From contig CP053716.1 of NCBI GenBank assembly GCA_013201155.1, positions 1,550,001 to 1,614,000 on the forward strand: DNA of 64,000 nt, in the 5' to 3' direction. This DNA comes from Berryella wangjianweii. GTDB lineage: Bacteria; Actinomycetota; Coriobacteriia; Coriobacteriales; Eggerthellaceae. Both the position numbers and the translations under genes were made by a program. The notes beneath the pieces were generated by a model. The model saw nothing but the letters and a program-made list of their open reading frames with translations, ran no database searches and had not been told where the DNA came from. Of this stretch, positions 49,109 through 58,199 are shown one piece after another (within the stretch, counting starts at the first letter, position 1; each line of letters opens with the position of its first letter).

Positions 49109-49690
49109 GTGCATCTTCATCTGCCCGAATCTTGCGGCTCTGCGGGCGACGCGTCTGCCTCCGCCGCCGAACCCTCCGGCCAGGGATCCTTAGCCGCATC
49201 GTCCGATCGGCGCTTCAATCAGGCTGCCGATCAGGCTTTCGACGACGAGCGCGTCAGCGCGCTGCGTTTGCGAATCGCAACGCTCATGGATCGCCTGCGC
49301 CGCCAGAGCCTTCATCGCTCGTGCTGCCTTGACGGGCTTACCCCCGCCGAGACGCGGGTGCTGTGGCTGGTCGATCTGCTGGCCGCCGAGGGCCCCGACC
49401 CGTCTCCGTCAGCCATCGCAAAAGCCGCTCATTTGGCGCCCAGTGCGCTTTCTCAGGTGCTTCGCTCTCTTGAGCACAAGGGCCTGATCGTGCGGATGCG
49501 ATGCCAGCGCGATGGGCGCGGGGTGCGCGTGCGGCTCACCGACCAGGGCGCTTCATCCGTGGGGTCCATTCGCGCGCGGCAGGATTCGTACTGGAGCGAC
49601 CTGCTGGCATACCTGGGTCCCGACGACGCGGAGGCTCTGGCTCGCATTATGGGCCGCGTGGTCGGCTTTCAGGAGAGGTATCGTCGATGA
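49109..49690 (+). CDS. MarR-family regulator of the downstream ABC exporter
   Basis: 193 residues from GTG 49109 (GAGAGGAG about 5 nt upstream). The frame also stays open to a TTG at 49064. After a Ser/Ala-rich N-terminus of about 50 residues comes the winged helix-turn-helix (LTPAETRVLWLVDLL..., SAIAKAAHLAPSALSQVLRSLEHKGLIVRMR, then the DGRGVRVRLTDQG wing). Its stop overlaps the ABC gene start as ATGA. MarR proteins usually repress their own operon until a drug-like ligand binds. A CTTAAG-centred partial palindrome near 49040, between promoter-like elements, could be its operator. Confidence 0.88.
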   Translation: MHLHLPESCGSAGDASASAAEPSGQGSLAASSDRRFNQAADQAFDDERVSALRLRIATLMDRLRRQSLHRSCCLDGLTPAETRVLWLVDLLAAEGPDPSPSAIAKAAHLAPSALSQVLRSLEHKGLIVRMRCQRDGRGVRVRLTDQGASSVGSIRARQDSYWSDLLAYLGPDDAEALARIMGRVVGFQERYRR

Positions 49691-51930
49691 AGCTGTTCTC
49701 GTACCTGAGCCGCCACCGCATCGCGGTGCTGTTGATTTTCGCGCTGCTGGTCGGTCAGGCGATTTGCGACCTCGCCCTGCCGCGCTTCACCTCCGATCTG
49801 GTGGATGTGGGAATCGTGCAGTCGGGCGTCGAGCATGCCGCGCCCGAGGCGCTGACGGCGGATTCGCGTGAGCTGGCCGACGTGCTGCTGAGTCCCGACG
49901 AGCGCGCCTTGCTGGACCGCGCCTACCGCGCAGACGGCCAGGGGGTCTACCGGCTTACCGATGAGGGGCGCGCCGAACGCGCCGCCCTCGATGACGCCCT
50001 GGGCCCGGTGCTGATGCTGGCCCATGCCCCTGCCGCGCAGCGCCAGAGGGTGGACCAGGTGGTGGATCAGGTGAGGGCCGGGTCGCTTGACGCCGACCGG
50101 GCGCGGCTGATGGTCAGGCAGGACCTGGGTGCGTCCGGCGCCGATCCCTCGATCGAGCGCGCCGCCGTTCTGTCGGCTGCCGGCGCAGAGCTGCAGGCCG
50201 CCGGCGTCAGCCTGGATGACACGCGCATGGCCTACCTGCTCAGAACGGGCGGCGTGATGATGGGCTTCGTGCTGGCTTCCGGCGCGCTTTCGGTGCTGGT
50301 GGGCCTTGTGGCCGCGCGCACGGGCGCGCGCATCGGGCATGACCTGCGCCAGCAGCTGTTCGAGCGGGTGACGGCCTTTTCCGAGGCCGACGTGCAGTCG
50401 TTCTCGGTGGCGTCGCTGATCACGCGCGGCACCAACGACATCCAGCAGATTCAGAACATGACCGTCATGCTGCTGCGCATGGTGCTGTACGCGCCCATTC
50501 TGGCGGTTGGCGGCATGATCATGGTGGCCCGGACCGACCTGTCGCTCAGCTGGATCATCGGACTGGCGATCGCGTGCGTGCTGGCGGTGGGCGTAGTGCT
50601 GATGGCCCTGGTGGTGCCGCGCTTCAAGCTGATGCAGAAGCTGATCGACCGCGTGAACCTGGTGGCGCGCGAGATGATCACCGGCCTGCCGGTGGTGCGC
50701 GCGTTCGGGCGCCAGGGCCACGAGCAGGCGCGCTTCGACGAGGCCAGCGCGGCTCTCATGCGCACGCAGCTGTTCACCAGCAGAGCGCTGGCCTTCATGA
50801 TGCCCACGATGATGCTGGTGATGAGCGGCGCCACCGTGCTGATCATGGCCTTCGGCTCCGAAGCGGTGGATGCCGGCAGCATTCAGCCAGGAAGCCTGAT
50901 CGCGTTCATCAGCTATGCGATGGTGATCGTGATGAGCTTTCTCATGCTGGGCATGCTGGGGTTCGTGCTGCCCCGCAGCCAGGTTGCGGGCACGCGCATC
51001 GACGAGGTGCTGAGCCACGCGGTGTCGGTGGCCGACGCCCCCGATGCGCTGGCTGGCGCCTTCTGTTCACAGGAAGGGGCGCGGATCGAGTTTCGCAACG
51101 TCAGCTTCACCTACCCCGATTCCGATCGACCCGCCCTGCGCGATGCGTCGTTTGTGGCGGAGCCCGGCAGCACCACGGCGATCATCGGTTCCACTGGGTC
51201 GGGAAAATCGACGGTCATCAGCCTGATCGAGCGCTTCTACGACGTGTCGGAGGGCGCGGTGCTGGTGGACGGCGTGGACGTGCGCCGCGTGCGCCTGAGC
51301 GAGCTGCGCGCGCAGCTGGGCTACGTCCCTCAGCGCGCCTATCTGTTCTCGGGCACGATGGCCTCGAACATTGCCGGGCAGGTGTCGGGCGGCGACGGCC
51401 CTGCCCCCGTCCCCGGTCCTGGCCCCGACCCCGACCTTGATGCCGACTCGGGCGGCGACGGCCCTGGCCCCGCCCCCGATGCGGCCGCGGACTTGCCGCG
51501 CGTCCGGGAGGCCGCGCGCATTGCGCAGGCCCACGACTTCATCCAGGCGCGCGAGGGCGGGTACGCCTCGGAGGTGGCGCAGGGCGGCTCGAACGTGTCG
51601 GGCGGCCAGCGACAGCGCATCGCCATCGCCCGCGCCCTGGCCCGCGATGCGCGCGCTCTGCTGTTCGACGACAGCTTCTCGGCGCTGGATTACCGCACCG
51701 ACGCCGCGCTTCGTCGCGCCCTGGCCGATCGTCGCGCCGGCGTCACGCTGCTGATCGTGGCCCAGCGCGTGGCCACGGTGCTGAACGCCGACCGCATCGT
51801 GGTGCTGGACGAGGGCCGCGTGGTGGGCGTGGGAACGCACGCTCAGCTGATGGAGGACTGCCAGGCCTACCGCGAGATCGCCCTTTCTCAGCTGTCCGCC
51901 GATGAGATGAGGGGAGGCCGCCATGAGTGA
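49687..51930 (+). CDS. ABC half-exporter A with large extracellular loop and NBD insertion
   Basis: 747 residues from the ATG overlapping the MarR stop (ATGA). TM1 is at about 12-35. A hydrophilic loop of about 150 residues (about 50-195), more typical of MarR-linked heterodimeric exporters than of generic ones, precedes TM2. Walker A is GSTGSGKST, the Q-loop lies in YVPQRAYLFSGTMASN, the signature is VSGGQRQRIAIARA and the post-Walker B region is LLFDDSFSALD, with Asp in place of the catalytic Glu. An insertion rich in Gly/Pro/Asp (about 566-598) separates the Q-loop region from the signature. It is likely the degenerate-site half of a heterodimeric multidrug exporter with the next gene. Confidence 0.9.
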   Translation: MKLFSYLSRHRIAVLLIFALLVGQAICDLALPRFTSDLVDVGIVQSGVEHAAPEALTADSRELADVLLSPDERALLDRAYRADGQGVYRLTDEGRAERAALDDALGPVLMLAHAPAAQRQRVDQVVDQVRAGSLDADRARLMVRQDLGASGADPSIERAAVLSAAGAELQAAGVSLDDTRMAYLLRTGGVMMGFVLASGALSVLVGLVAARTGARIGHDLRQQLFERVTAFSEADVQSFSVASLITRGTNDIQQIQNMTVMLLRMVLYAPILAVGGMIMVARTDLSLSWIIGLAIACVLAVGVVLMALVVPRFKLMQKLIDRVNLVAREMITGLPVVRAFGRQGHEQARFDEASAALMRTQLFTSRALAFMMPTMMLVMSGATVLIMAFGSEAVDAGSIQPGSLIAFISYAMVIVMSFLMLGMLGFVLPRSQVAGTRIDEVLSHAVSVADAPDALAGAFCSQEGARIEFRNVSFTYPDSDRPALRDASFVAEPGSTTAIIGSTGSGKSTVISLIERFYDVSEGAVLVDGVDVRRVRLSELRAQLGYVPQRAYLFSGTMASNIAGQVSGGDGPAPVPGPGPDPDLDADSGGDGPGPAPDAAADLPRVREAARIAQAHDFIQAREGGYASEVAQGGSNVSGGQRQRIAIARALARDARALLFDDSFSALDYRTDAALRRALADRRAGVTLLIVAQRVATVLNADRIVVLDEGRVVGVGTHAQLMEDCQAYREIALSQLSADEMRGGRHE
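51385..51466. repeat. In-frame 63-bp-offset repeat inside the exporter NBD
   Basis: TCGGGCGGCGACGGCCCTG occurs at 51385-51403 and again at 51448-51466, exactly 21 codons apart. Both copies encode SGGDGP followed by a Pro-rich run. It looks like a recent tandem duplication within the linker. Confidence 0.85.
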
Positions 51931-53827
51931 GCGCGACGACCGCCTTGAGCTTGACCTGCAGCTGCAGGCCGAGCGTCGCCGGCGCAGCGGCGGCCCCCGC
52001 AGGCACGGCATGGGCCCGGGGGTGCTTCCGGTGATGCCGCGCGAGCGTCACGACGTGCGCGGGGCCCTGCTGAAGCTGGGGCGCTTCATGGGTCGCTACC
52101 GCTTCGCCCTGCTGGTGGCCCTGGCGTTCGCCATAGGGGCCACGACCTTCAACATCGTGGGCCCCAAGGTGCTGTCGGGGGCAACCACCGTGCTGTTCGA
52201 GGGCCTGATGGCCAAGGTCGCCGGCACGGGCCAGGTGGACTTCGACGCCATCCGTGCGATCTTGCTGCAGACGCTGGCCCTGTACCTGGTGGCCACGGCG
52301 TGCTCGTACGTGCAGGGGTGGGTGCTGACCTCGGTGGCTCAGCGCACCACCTACAACCTGCGCACCAGCATCGCGCAGAAGATGGACCGCCTGCCCGTGG
52401 GCTACTTCGAGTCGCAGTCGGTGGGCGACGTGCTGTCGCGCATCACCAACGACGTGGACACTCTGGGCCAGACGCTCAGCCAAAGCCTGGCCGAGGCCGT
52501 GCGCTCGGTGGTGACGGTGGTGGGCGTGCTGGTCATGATGTTCCTGATCAGCCCGGCCCTGGCGGCGGTCACGCTGCTGGTGCTGCCGGTCTCGGGGCTG
52601 CTGGTGGGCCTGGTGGTGAAGCGCTCGCAGGGTCACTTCTTCGCCCAGCAGAAGCTGATCGGCGCGATTGACGGGCAGATCGAGGAAACGTTCGCCGGCC
52701 ATGCGGTCATGCAGGCGTTCAACCAGCAGGATGCCGCGCTGAGCCGCTTCAGCCGCGACAACGGCCGCCTGTACGAGGCGTCGTGGAAGTCGCAGTTCCT
52801 CTCGGGGCTGATGCGTCCGATCCTGGACGGCGTGGGCAATCTGGCCTACGCGTCGGCGGCGATCCTGGGCGCGGCGCTGGCCTCGGCAGGGGCCATCACG
52901 GTGGGCGACATCCAGGCGTCCATCCAGTACATCCGCAGCTTCACGCAGCCGCTCAGCTCGCTTGCCCAGGTGGGCAACTTGCTGCAGCAGACGGCCGCGG
53001 CGGCTGAGCGCGTGTTCGACTTCCTGGACGCCGCTGAAGAGCAGCCGGAGAGCTCTCTGGTCAGTGCAGCGGATGTGGAGGCCACGGTGGAGTTCGACCA
53101 CGTAACCTTCGGTTACGACCCGCAGAATCCGGTGATTCGCGGGTTCACCGCCACGGTGGGCAGCGGTCAGACGGTGGCGCTGGTGGGAAGCACCGGCGCC
53201 GGCAAGACCACGCTGATGAAGCTGCTCATGCGCTTCTACGACGTGCAGGGCGGGGCCATTCGCGTGGGCGGGCACGATCTGCGCTCGTTCGACCGAGCCG
53301 ACGTGCGCACCCTGTTCGGCATGGTGCTGCAGGATGCCTGGCTGTTCAGCGGCACCATTCGCGAGAACATCCGCTACGGTCGCCCCGATGCCACCGATGC
53401 CGAGGTGGAATGGGCCGCGCGCCAGGCGCTGGCGCACCATTTCATCGAGTCGCTGCCGGGGGGATACGACTGCATGGTGGGCGAGGATGCCGGCAACCTG
53501 AGCGCCGGGCAGCGGCAGCTGATCACCATCGCGCGGGCCTTCCTGGCCAAGCGACGCATGCTGATCTTGGACGAGGCCACCAGCTCGGTTGACACCCGCA
53601 CCGAGGCGCGCATCCAGCAGGCCATGGATCGCCTGATGGCCGGGCGCACCTCGTTCGTGATCGCGCACCGGCTGTCCACCATCCGTCACGCCGATCTGAT
53701 TTTGGTGATCGACGAGGGCGATGTGGTCGAGCAGGGAACGCATGATCAGCTGCTGTCCGCAGGCGGCTTCTATGCCGATCTGTACAATTCCCAGTTCAGC
53801 CTGGTAGCTGCACAAGAGCCTGCTTGA
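51923..53827 (+). CDS. ABC half-exporter B
   Basis: 634 residues, starting 8 bp inside half-exporter A. A basic N-terminus of about 60 residues is followed by six transmembrane helices (about 60-370) and an ATPase domain. Walker A is GSTGAGKTT, the Q-loop region is MVLQDAWLFSGTIREN, the signature is LSAGQRQLITIARA and Walker B is LILDEATSSVD with the catalytic Glu present. It should be the catalytically competent half of the heterodimer. The probable role is export of drugs or lipids, regulated by the linked MarR protein. Confidence 0.92.
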   Translation: MSERDDRLELDLQLQAERRRRSGGPRRHGMGPGVLPVMPRERHDVRGALLKLGRFMGRYRFALLVALAFAIGATTFNIVGPKVLSGATTVLFEGLMAKVAGTGQVDFDAIRAILLQTLALYLVATACSYVQGWVLTSVAQRTTYNLRTSIAQKMDRLPVGYFESQSVGDVLSRITNDVDTLGQTLSQSLAEAVRSVVTVVGVLVMMFLISPALAAVTLLVLPVSGLLVGLVVKRSQGHFFAQQKLIGAIDGQIEETFAGHAVMQAFNQQDAALSRFSRDNGRLYEASWKSQFLSGLMRPILDGVGNLAYASAAILGAALASAGAITVGDIQASIQYIRSFTQPLSSLAQVGNLLQQTAAAAERVFDFLDAAEEQPESSLVSAADVEATVEFDHVTFGYDPQNPVIRGFTATVGSGQTVALVGSTGAGKTTLMKLLMRFYDVQGGAIRVGGHDLRSFDRADVRTLFGMVLQDAWLFSGTIRENIRYGRPDATDAEVEWAARQALAHHFIESLPGGYDCMVGEDAGNLSAGQRQLITIARAFLAKRRMLILDEATSSVDTRTEARIQQAMDRLMAGRTSFVIAHRLSTIRHADLILVIDEGDVVEQGTHDQLLSAGGFYADLYNSQFSLVAAQEPA

Positions 53828-53852
53828 TAGAATTAAACACTGTGTCGAGAAC

Positions 53853-53874
53853 CGCCCTGCCGTCTGGCAGGGCG
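53853..53874 (+). terminator. Hairpin between ABC operon and HAD gene
   Basis: A perfect 9-bp stem (53853-53861 with 53866-53874) with loop GTCT is followed by TCCCGCTTCTTCG. It is probably the terminator of the marR-ABC-ABC operon. The HAD start codon is placed after it. Confidence 0.55.
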
Positions 53875-53907
53875 TCCCGCTTCTTCGTTCGAAAGGCCGT
53901 CATCGCC

Positions 53908-54663
53908 GTGTGCCCTGCAACCGCCGATATCGTCGATTCGTCGGCAACGGAATCCGTCCCGAAGCCCGAGAATCTGACTGAATGCCCTGGCCAGCGGGGT
54001 CGCGTGCAGGTTGCCGTGTTCGACTTCGACGGCACCAGCATCGAAGGCTCGTCGCCGGTGCTGCTGGTGAGGCGCCTGGCGCGCTCATCCAAGCTGCGCC
54101 CCAGCGTGGTGGCGCGCATCGCCCTGTGGGGCGCTGCCTACAAGCTGCGGCTTCCTCAAAGCGAGGCCTGGGTGCGCGGACTGGTGTTCACGGCCTTCGA
54201 GGGCCGTCCGCGCGATGAGGTGGACGCGTTCCTGCGCGCCTTCTACGACGACGCGATCGAGCCGCGCTTTCGGCCCGAGGCTCATGCCGAGATGGAGCGC
54301 CTGCATCGCGAGGGGTGCGTGGTGGCCATGGTGTCGGCCTCGTTCGAGCCGATCATCCTGCGCGCCATGGAGCTGCATCCGATCGACTGCCAGGCGTCCA
54401 CGCGCATGAAGGTGGCCGCCGACGGCACCTACACCTGCCAGGTGGAGGGAGAGTGCGTGGAGGGCGAGGCCAAGCTGACGGCCCTCACGCAGCTGTGCGA
54501 CGGCCTGTACGGGGCCGGGGCCTGGGAGCTTGCCCACGCTTACGGCGACCATCACTCCGACCGGGCGCTGCTGCGCGCGGCGCGCGAGGCCCATGTGGTA
54601 TCGCCCGACCGGCCGCTGTCGCGCACGGCGCGCAACGAGCGCTGGCGCAGGCTGGACTGGTAG
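53908..54663 (+). CDS. HAD-IB family phosphatase
   Basis: About 251 residues from GTG 53908 (GAAAGG 9-10 nt upstream); the open frame to TTG 53824 runs through a hairpin. HAD motif I is FDFDGTS (both Asp), motif II is MVSASFEP and motif III/IV is the AYGDHHSDRALL region with Lys in GEAKL upstream. This is the SerB/HAD-IB layout with a helical cap. Related actinobacterial proteins act on phosphoserine-like or lipid phosphates. The substrate here is unknown. An Arg/Trp-rich C-terminus (NERWRRLDW) is unusual. Confidence 0.8.
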   Translation: MCPATADIVDSSATESVPKPENLTECPGQRGRVQVAVFDFDGTSIEGSSPVLLVRRLARSSKLRPSVVARIALWGAAYKLRLPQSEAWVRGLVFTAFEGRPRDEVDAFLRAFYDDAIEPRFRPEAHAEMERLHREGCVVAMVSASFEPIILRAMELHPIDCQASTRMKVAADGTYTCQVEGECVEGEAKLTALTQLCDGLYGAGAWELAHAYGDHHSDRALLRAAREAHVVSPDRPLSRTARNERWRRLDW

Positions 54664-54934
54664 CGAGCGAGTTGCGCACGGGCTGCGGGCGGGATCGGGC
54701 GCTTCGTTGCCAGGGCTGCGGGCGGAGGCGATTCCGCCGACCGGCGACACAGACTCGTGCGCTTCGATCAATGGGGATGACCGCAGCCCGTCCCGGCGAC
54801 CCCCTTCTGTTCAGGGTTATTTCGCTATTTCGCGTGACGTTTCGCCCTCAGCGTCCGCCGCGCTTCGAGAGGGCCGCCCCTGCCCGTACAATGGGACGCG
54901 CAAAGGCCGCCCACGCTTCAAGGAGGCTGGTTAC

Positions 54935-56833
54935 ATGTCACAGAGCCAAGATCGCAACGACCCAATCGACCTGGGCGATGCCGAGCGCATGGTGCGCGCG
55001 TTCCTCAGCGCCGCCGAACGTGCCGAGGCCGTGGGCGAGGCGCGTCTGGCGGTGCATCTGTACGCCGCCGCCTTCGAGCGCGCCGAGGAGGACGCTCTGG
55101 GCCCCTTCCATCTGGCGCTGGAAGGGGCGAAGAAGGCGTGTCGTCTTGCCTGCGAGCTGGGCGAGCGCTCGCTTGCCGAGCATGCCTTCGAACGGGTTGA
55201 GCCTTATTTGGGCCCTGATGAGCTTCGCTGGTTCTCGGAGCAGCTGCAGGGCCTTGCCCTGAGCCGGCTTGAGGAGTTCGGCCTGTCGCGCGAGGCGCTG
55301 GAGGATGTGGCCAGTCTCATATCGGAAGAGTACGGGCTTGATGGCACCGCGTCGGTTCAGGTGCGGCATATCGAGCTGCCGGCGCGCTCGCTGCCCGACC
55401 TCGCGCCCCAGAATGGCGAGTCGGCGTTCGAGAGCGCCTTCGGCGCAGGTCAGGACGATGGACCGGACGGCGCGTTCCATACCGAGGTGCCGCTTGAGGG
55501 CCCTGCGGGGCCTCAGGGCGCCGCCGGTGCTTCCGAGGGCAGGCGCTCCAGCCGTGGCCAGGGGCTTGCAGACGCTCTGGCGCCTTCGCAGGAAAGGGCC
55601 CGCGTGACCTTCCAGCGCAATGCCCCCCGCGCCGATGATGCCGATGCCCCACGCACGACGGGGCGGCCGCCTGCGGCCCCGGTGCGGGGCGGGGACGACT
55701 CCCCGGCTGCCGCCGCACTGCCCGCGCGTGATGCGCAGGCCCGCGAGGGAAAGGCCCCCGCTGCCGGCGACCCAGCGAACGTGGGCGCGGCCGGCGGCCC
55801 TGCTGCGGGCAGGGGCGGTGCGGGCGGGCCGCTTGGCGCTCTCGGTCGTGCGGCGGACGATCGCGACCTGCCCTCGGTTCCCGCAGCGCGTGCGGTGGGA
55901 TCTCCGCACGAACGACTTACCTACGCCACCTTGGCGGGCTATCGCTCGGCCATTGCCGCCATGCGGCCCTACGGCATCGGCGTGCGCAACGACGCGCGGT
56001 TCCTTGAGCTGATCGAGCGGCTGAACCGCCAGCACGGGCTGGAGGGCATGCCGCCTCTCGATACGCTGCTGTTCCGTTCGGCAGCGCGCGAGGATGCCGG
56101 GCGATTCATGCTGGCAACCATCGGTGAGCTGGGGCTTCCTACGTTGCGTATGGCTATGGACGAGAACATGCAGGGCGCGGCCGTGCTGTGCGTGATGGTG
56201 CAGGGCATGTCCGAGCGCCAGCGCATGCGCGTGGCTCAGCGCGGCTTCGACGGACCGGGCGTGCTGGTGCTGGAGGACATCGACCTGTGGCTGGTGCCCG
56301 AGCGCGACCCGCACGTTGCCGAAGACGATCCGAACCCGCTGGCTGGGCTGACTCGCGGCGCCCGCGAGACGCTGGAGCTGATTCGCTCGGCGGTGGAGAA
56401 CCCCGATGTGCACGTGCTGGCCACCTCGTCGTTCGAGGGCGAGGTCGATCCTTTCTTCCTGGAGCTTCTGGATCCCCTGGCGGTGATCGACATCGAGCTG
56501 CCCACCGATGGCGAGCGCTCTCATATATGGATGGAGATCGCCAGCGACCATCCCTCGATGCGGGGAATCGACCGCGCGATGCTGGTGCGCTACAGCGAGG
56601 GCATGCCGCGCTTCGACATCTACATGGCCGCGCGCGAAGCGGTGGAGGAGGCGTACAAGCGCAGCCTGATCGCGGGCGAGTACCGCCCGGTCACGGCGCA
56701 GAACATCTTCGAGAAGGTGGCGGCCTACCAGCCCCTCGATTCGCCTCAGTACCACGAGCTGGAAGGTGCAGTGCTGCGGGATTTCAGGCGCGACCTGGAC
56801 AACCTTGACGAGCTGATCGATGGCGAGCGCTAA
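54935..56833 (+). CDS. Degenerate AAA+-like protein with disordered linker, unknown function
   Basis: 632 residues, with AAGGAGG before the ATG. Residues 1-140 form an all-helical, TPR-like domain. Residues about 150-325 are Ala/Gly/Pro-rich and probably disordered. Residues about 330-632 look like an AAA+ module: TLLFRSAAREDAGRFMLATIGELGLP (about 376-400) sits where Walker A should be but has no GxGKT. LVLEDIDLW (444-452) resembles Walker B with Asp-Ile-Asp. VLATSSFEGEVDP fits sensor 1, and a lid with FDIYMAAREAVEEAYK fits sensor 2. It is therefore probably a pseudo-ATPase. Its 3' end overlaps the glycosylase gene by 14 bp, so the two are translationally linked. Confidence 0.7.
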   Translation: MSQSQDRNDPIDLGDAERMVRAFLSAAERAEAVGEARLAVHLYAAAFERAEEDALGPFHLALEGAKKACRLACELGERSLAEHAFERVEPYLGPDELRWFSEQLQGLALSRLEEFGLSREALEDVASLISEEYGLDGTASVQVRHIELPARSLPDLAPQNGESAFESAFGAGQDDGPDGAFHTEVPLEGPAGPQGAAGASEGRRSSRGQGLADALAPSQERARVTFQRNAPRADDADAPRTTGRPPAAPVRGGDDSPAAAALPARDAQAREGKAPAAGDPANVGAAGGPAAGRGGAGGPLGALGRAADDRDLPSVPAARAVGSPHERLTYATLAGYRSAIAAMRPYGIGVRNDARFLELIERLNRQHGLEGMPPLDTLLFRSAAREDAGRFMLATIGELGLPTLRMAMDENMQGAAVLCVMVQGMSERQRMRVAQRGFDGPGVLVLEDIDLWLVPERDPHVAEDDPNPLAGLTRGARETLELIRSAVENPDVHVLATSSFEGEVDPFFLELLDPLAVIDIELPTDGERSHIWMEIASDHPSMRGIDRAMLVRYSEGMPRFDIYMAAREAVEEAYKRSLIAGEYRPVTAQNIFEKVAAYQPLDSPQYHELEGAVLRDFRRDLDNLDELIDGER

Positions 56834-57755
56834 GGGGGCGGCGCTGGCTCCGCCGTGCTGGGACGACGCGACGCTGTCGCGCGCGCAGCTGATCGAACGC
56901 GTGTGGAGCGAGGGCGGCGCGCGCTATCGCGACCTGCCGTGGCGCAACATCGACGACCCTTATGCCGTGCTGGTGTCGGAGGTGATGCTGCAGCAGACCC
57001 AGGTGGCCCGCGTCGAGCGTTACTGGACGCGCTTCCTTGGACGCTTTCCCACGGCGGATGCCCTGGCCAGCGCCTCGGCATCGGACGTGCTTGAGATGTG
57101 GCAGGGACTGGGCTACAACCGTCGCGCGCTGGCGCTGAAGCGCGCCGCCGACGCGTGCGCCGCCCATCACGGCGGCACGTTGCCGCGCGACCTTGACCAG
57201 CTGCTGGCCCTGCCTGGGGTGGGTCCCGCCACTGCGGCGGGCGTGCGGGCCTTCGCGTTCCAGCTGCCCGGGGTGTACATCGAGACGAACGTGCGCACGG
57301 TGTTCCTGCACGAGCTGTTTCCCCAGCATCAGAAGGTGGCCGATCGAACGCTTGAGCCCTTCGTGCGCGATACCTGCCCACTCGGCCGTGCGGTCGGGGG
57401 AGAGGGCGCCGCGTCGCCGGATGTTCGTGACGATCCCCGTGCCTGGTACTATGCGCTGCTGGATTACGGCGCCTATCTGAAGTCGCAGGTGCAGAACCCT
57501 TCGCGTCGCAGCGCCCACTACGCGCGTCAGAGTTCGTTCGAGGGGTCGCATCGGCAGAAGCGCAGCTTCGCGCTGCGGCTGGTGCTGGATGCCCCCGAGG
57601 GCCTCAGCGTAGCCGAGGTGGCGATGGCCCTGGATGCCTTCGAGCAGCAGCAGGGCAGGCCCGCGCCTGGACTCGATGTTGCCTCCAAGCTGGTTGATCA
57701 GCTTGCGGGAGAGGGGTTCTTCCTGGTTGATGACGGGCTGGTGCGACCGGCCTAG
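56820..57755 (+). CDS. HhH-GPD DNA glycosylase, MutY-like but lacking the Fe-S cluster
   Basis: 311 residues. The MutY/EndoIII fold shows WRNIDDPYAVLVSEVMLQQTQV with Glu54 at the adenine-glycosylase catalytic position. The helix-hairpin-helix is LPGVGPATAAGV (131-142). The usual catalytic Asp segment (LDGNV or VDTH) reads IETNV, with Glu155. The four cluster cysteines expected after LLDYGAYLK are absent (NPSRRSAHYARQSSFEGS instead). No NUDIX-like domain follows; the last 60 residues look like a small winged helix. It probably removes a mispaired or oxidised-pair base, but substrate is uncertain. It overlaps the pseudo-AAA+ gene by 14 bp. Confidence 0.82.
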   Translation: MASAKGAALAPPCWDDATLSRAQLIERVWSEGGARYRDLPWRNIDDPYAVLVSEVMLQQTQVARVERYWTRFLGRFPTADALASASASDVLEMWQGLGYNRRALALKRAADACAAHHGGTLPRDLDQLLALPGVGPATAAGVRAFAFQLPGVYIETNVRTVFLHELFPQHQKVADRTLEPFVRDTCPLGRAVGGEGAASPDVRDDPRAWYYALLDYGAYLKSQVQNPSRRSAHYARQSSFEGSHRQKRSFALRLVLDAPEGLSVAEVAMALDAFEQQQGRPAPGLDVASKLVDQLAGEGFFLVDDGLVRPA

Positions 57756-58199
57756 ACATTTTCCAGAAGTCTTTTCTCAGAATTATATAAGAACATCTGA
57801 TGTGCCTTTTTATTTTCATAGGCTACGATACTAAGAGCATTCGTCTTTTCCATCCATTGCTGTTTGGAGATGAGCGCTGCAAGATGGGATCTCGAGACGA
57901 ACGTTCATCGGAGCTTCAGCTCTCGGAGCCTCGGCACTGCTCTTTCCCCATCGTTTGCCGCCGATGGAGGCGCTCGGGTTGAACGCCTCAACCTGTCGTA
58001 TTCATTCGCGGATAGTAAACGTACGATCTGCGCTTCCTTTGCAACGAAGATAATTTGGCAAGCGGGTTTGTCCGTTTTTTGAGAGCACCGAGGTGATGAC
58101 GACCTACGCTGAGTTCTACTACAACGGGAACTGCGGGGCGGCTCAGTAGTCCATTTCTGCGGAAAGGCATTTGAGGCTTGACGGGCGAAAGGACACGGC
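57756..58199. other. Lower-GC gene-free island
   Basis: Base composition drops sharply compared with neighbours, with many A/T runs in 57760-57860 and 58010-58085. I see only tiny ORFs, including one of about 18 codons near 58096-58149 (ending NGNCGAAQ) with a GAGG-like site, and a 72-codon frame at 57864-58082 without domains. This may be a decayed insertion; no transposase, att site or flanking repeat is visible. Confidence 0.5.

Noticed and set aside
57864-58082. 72-codon frame in the AT-rich island
   Set aside because: No domain, no ribosome-binding site, composition like non-coding DNA; described only as part of the island.
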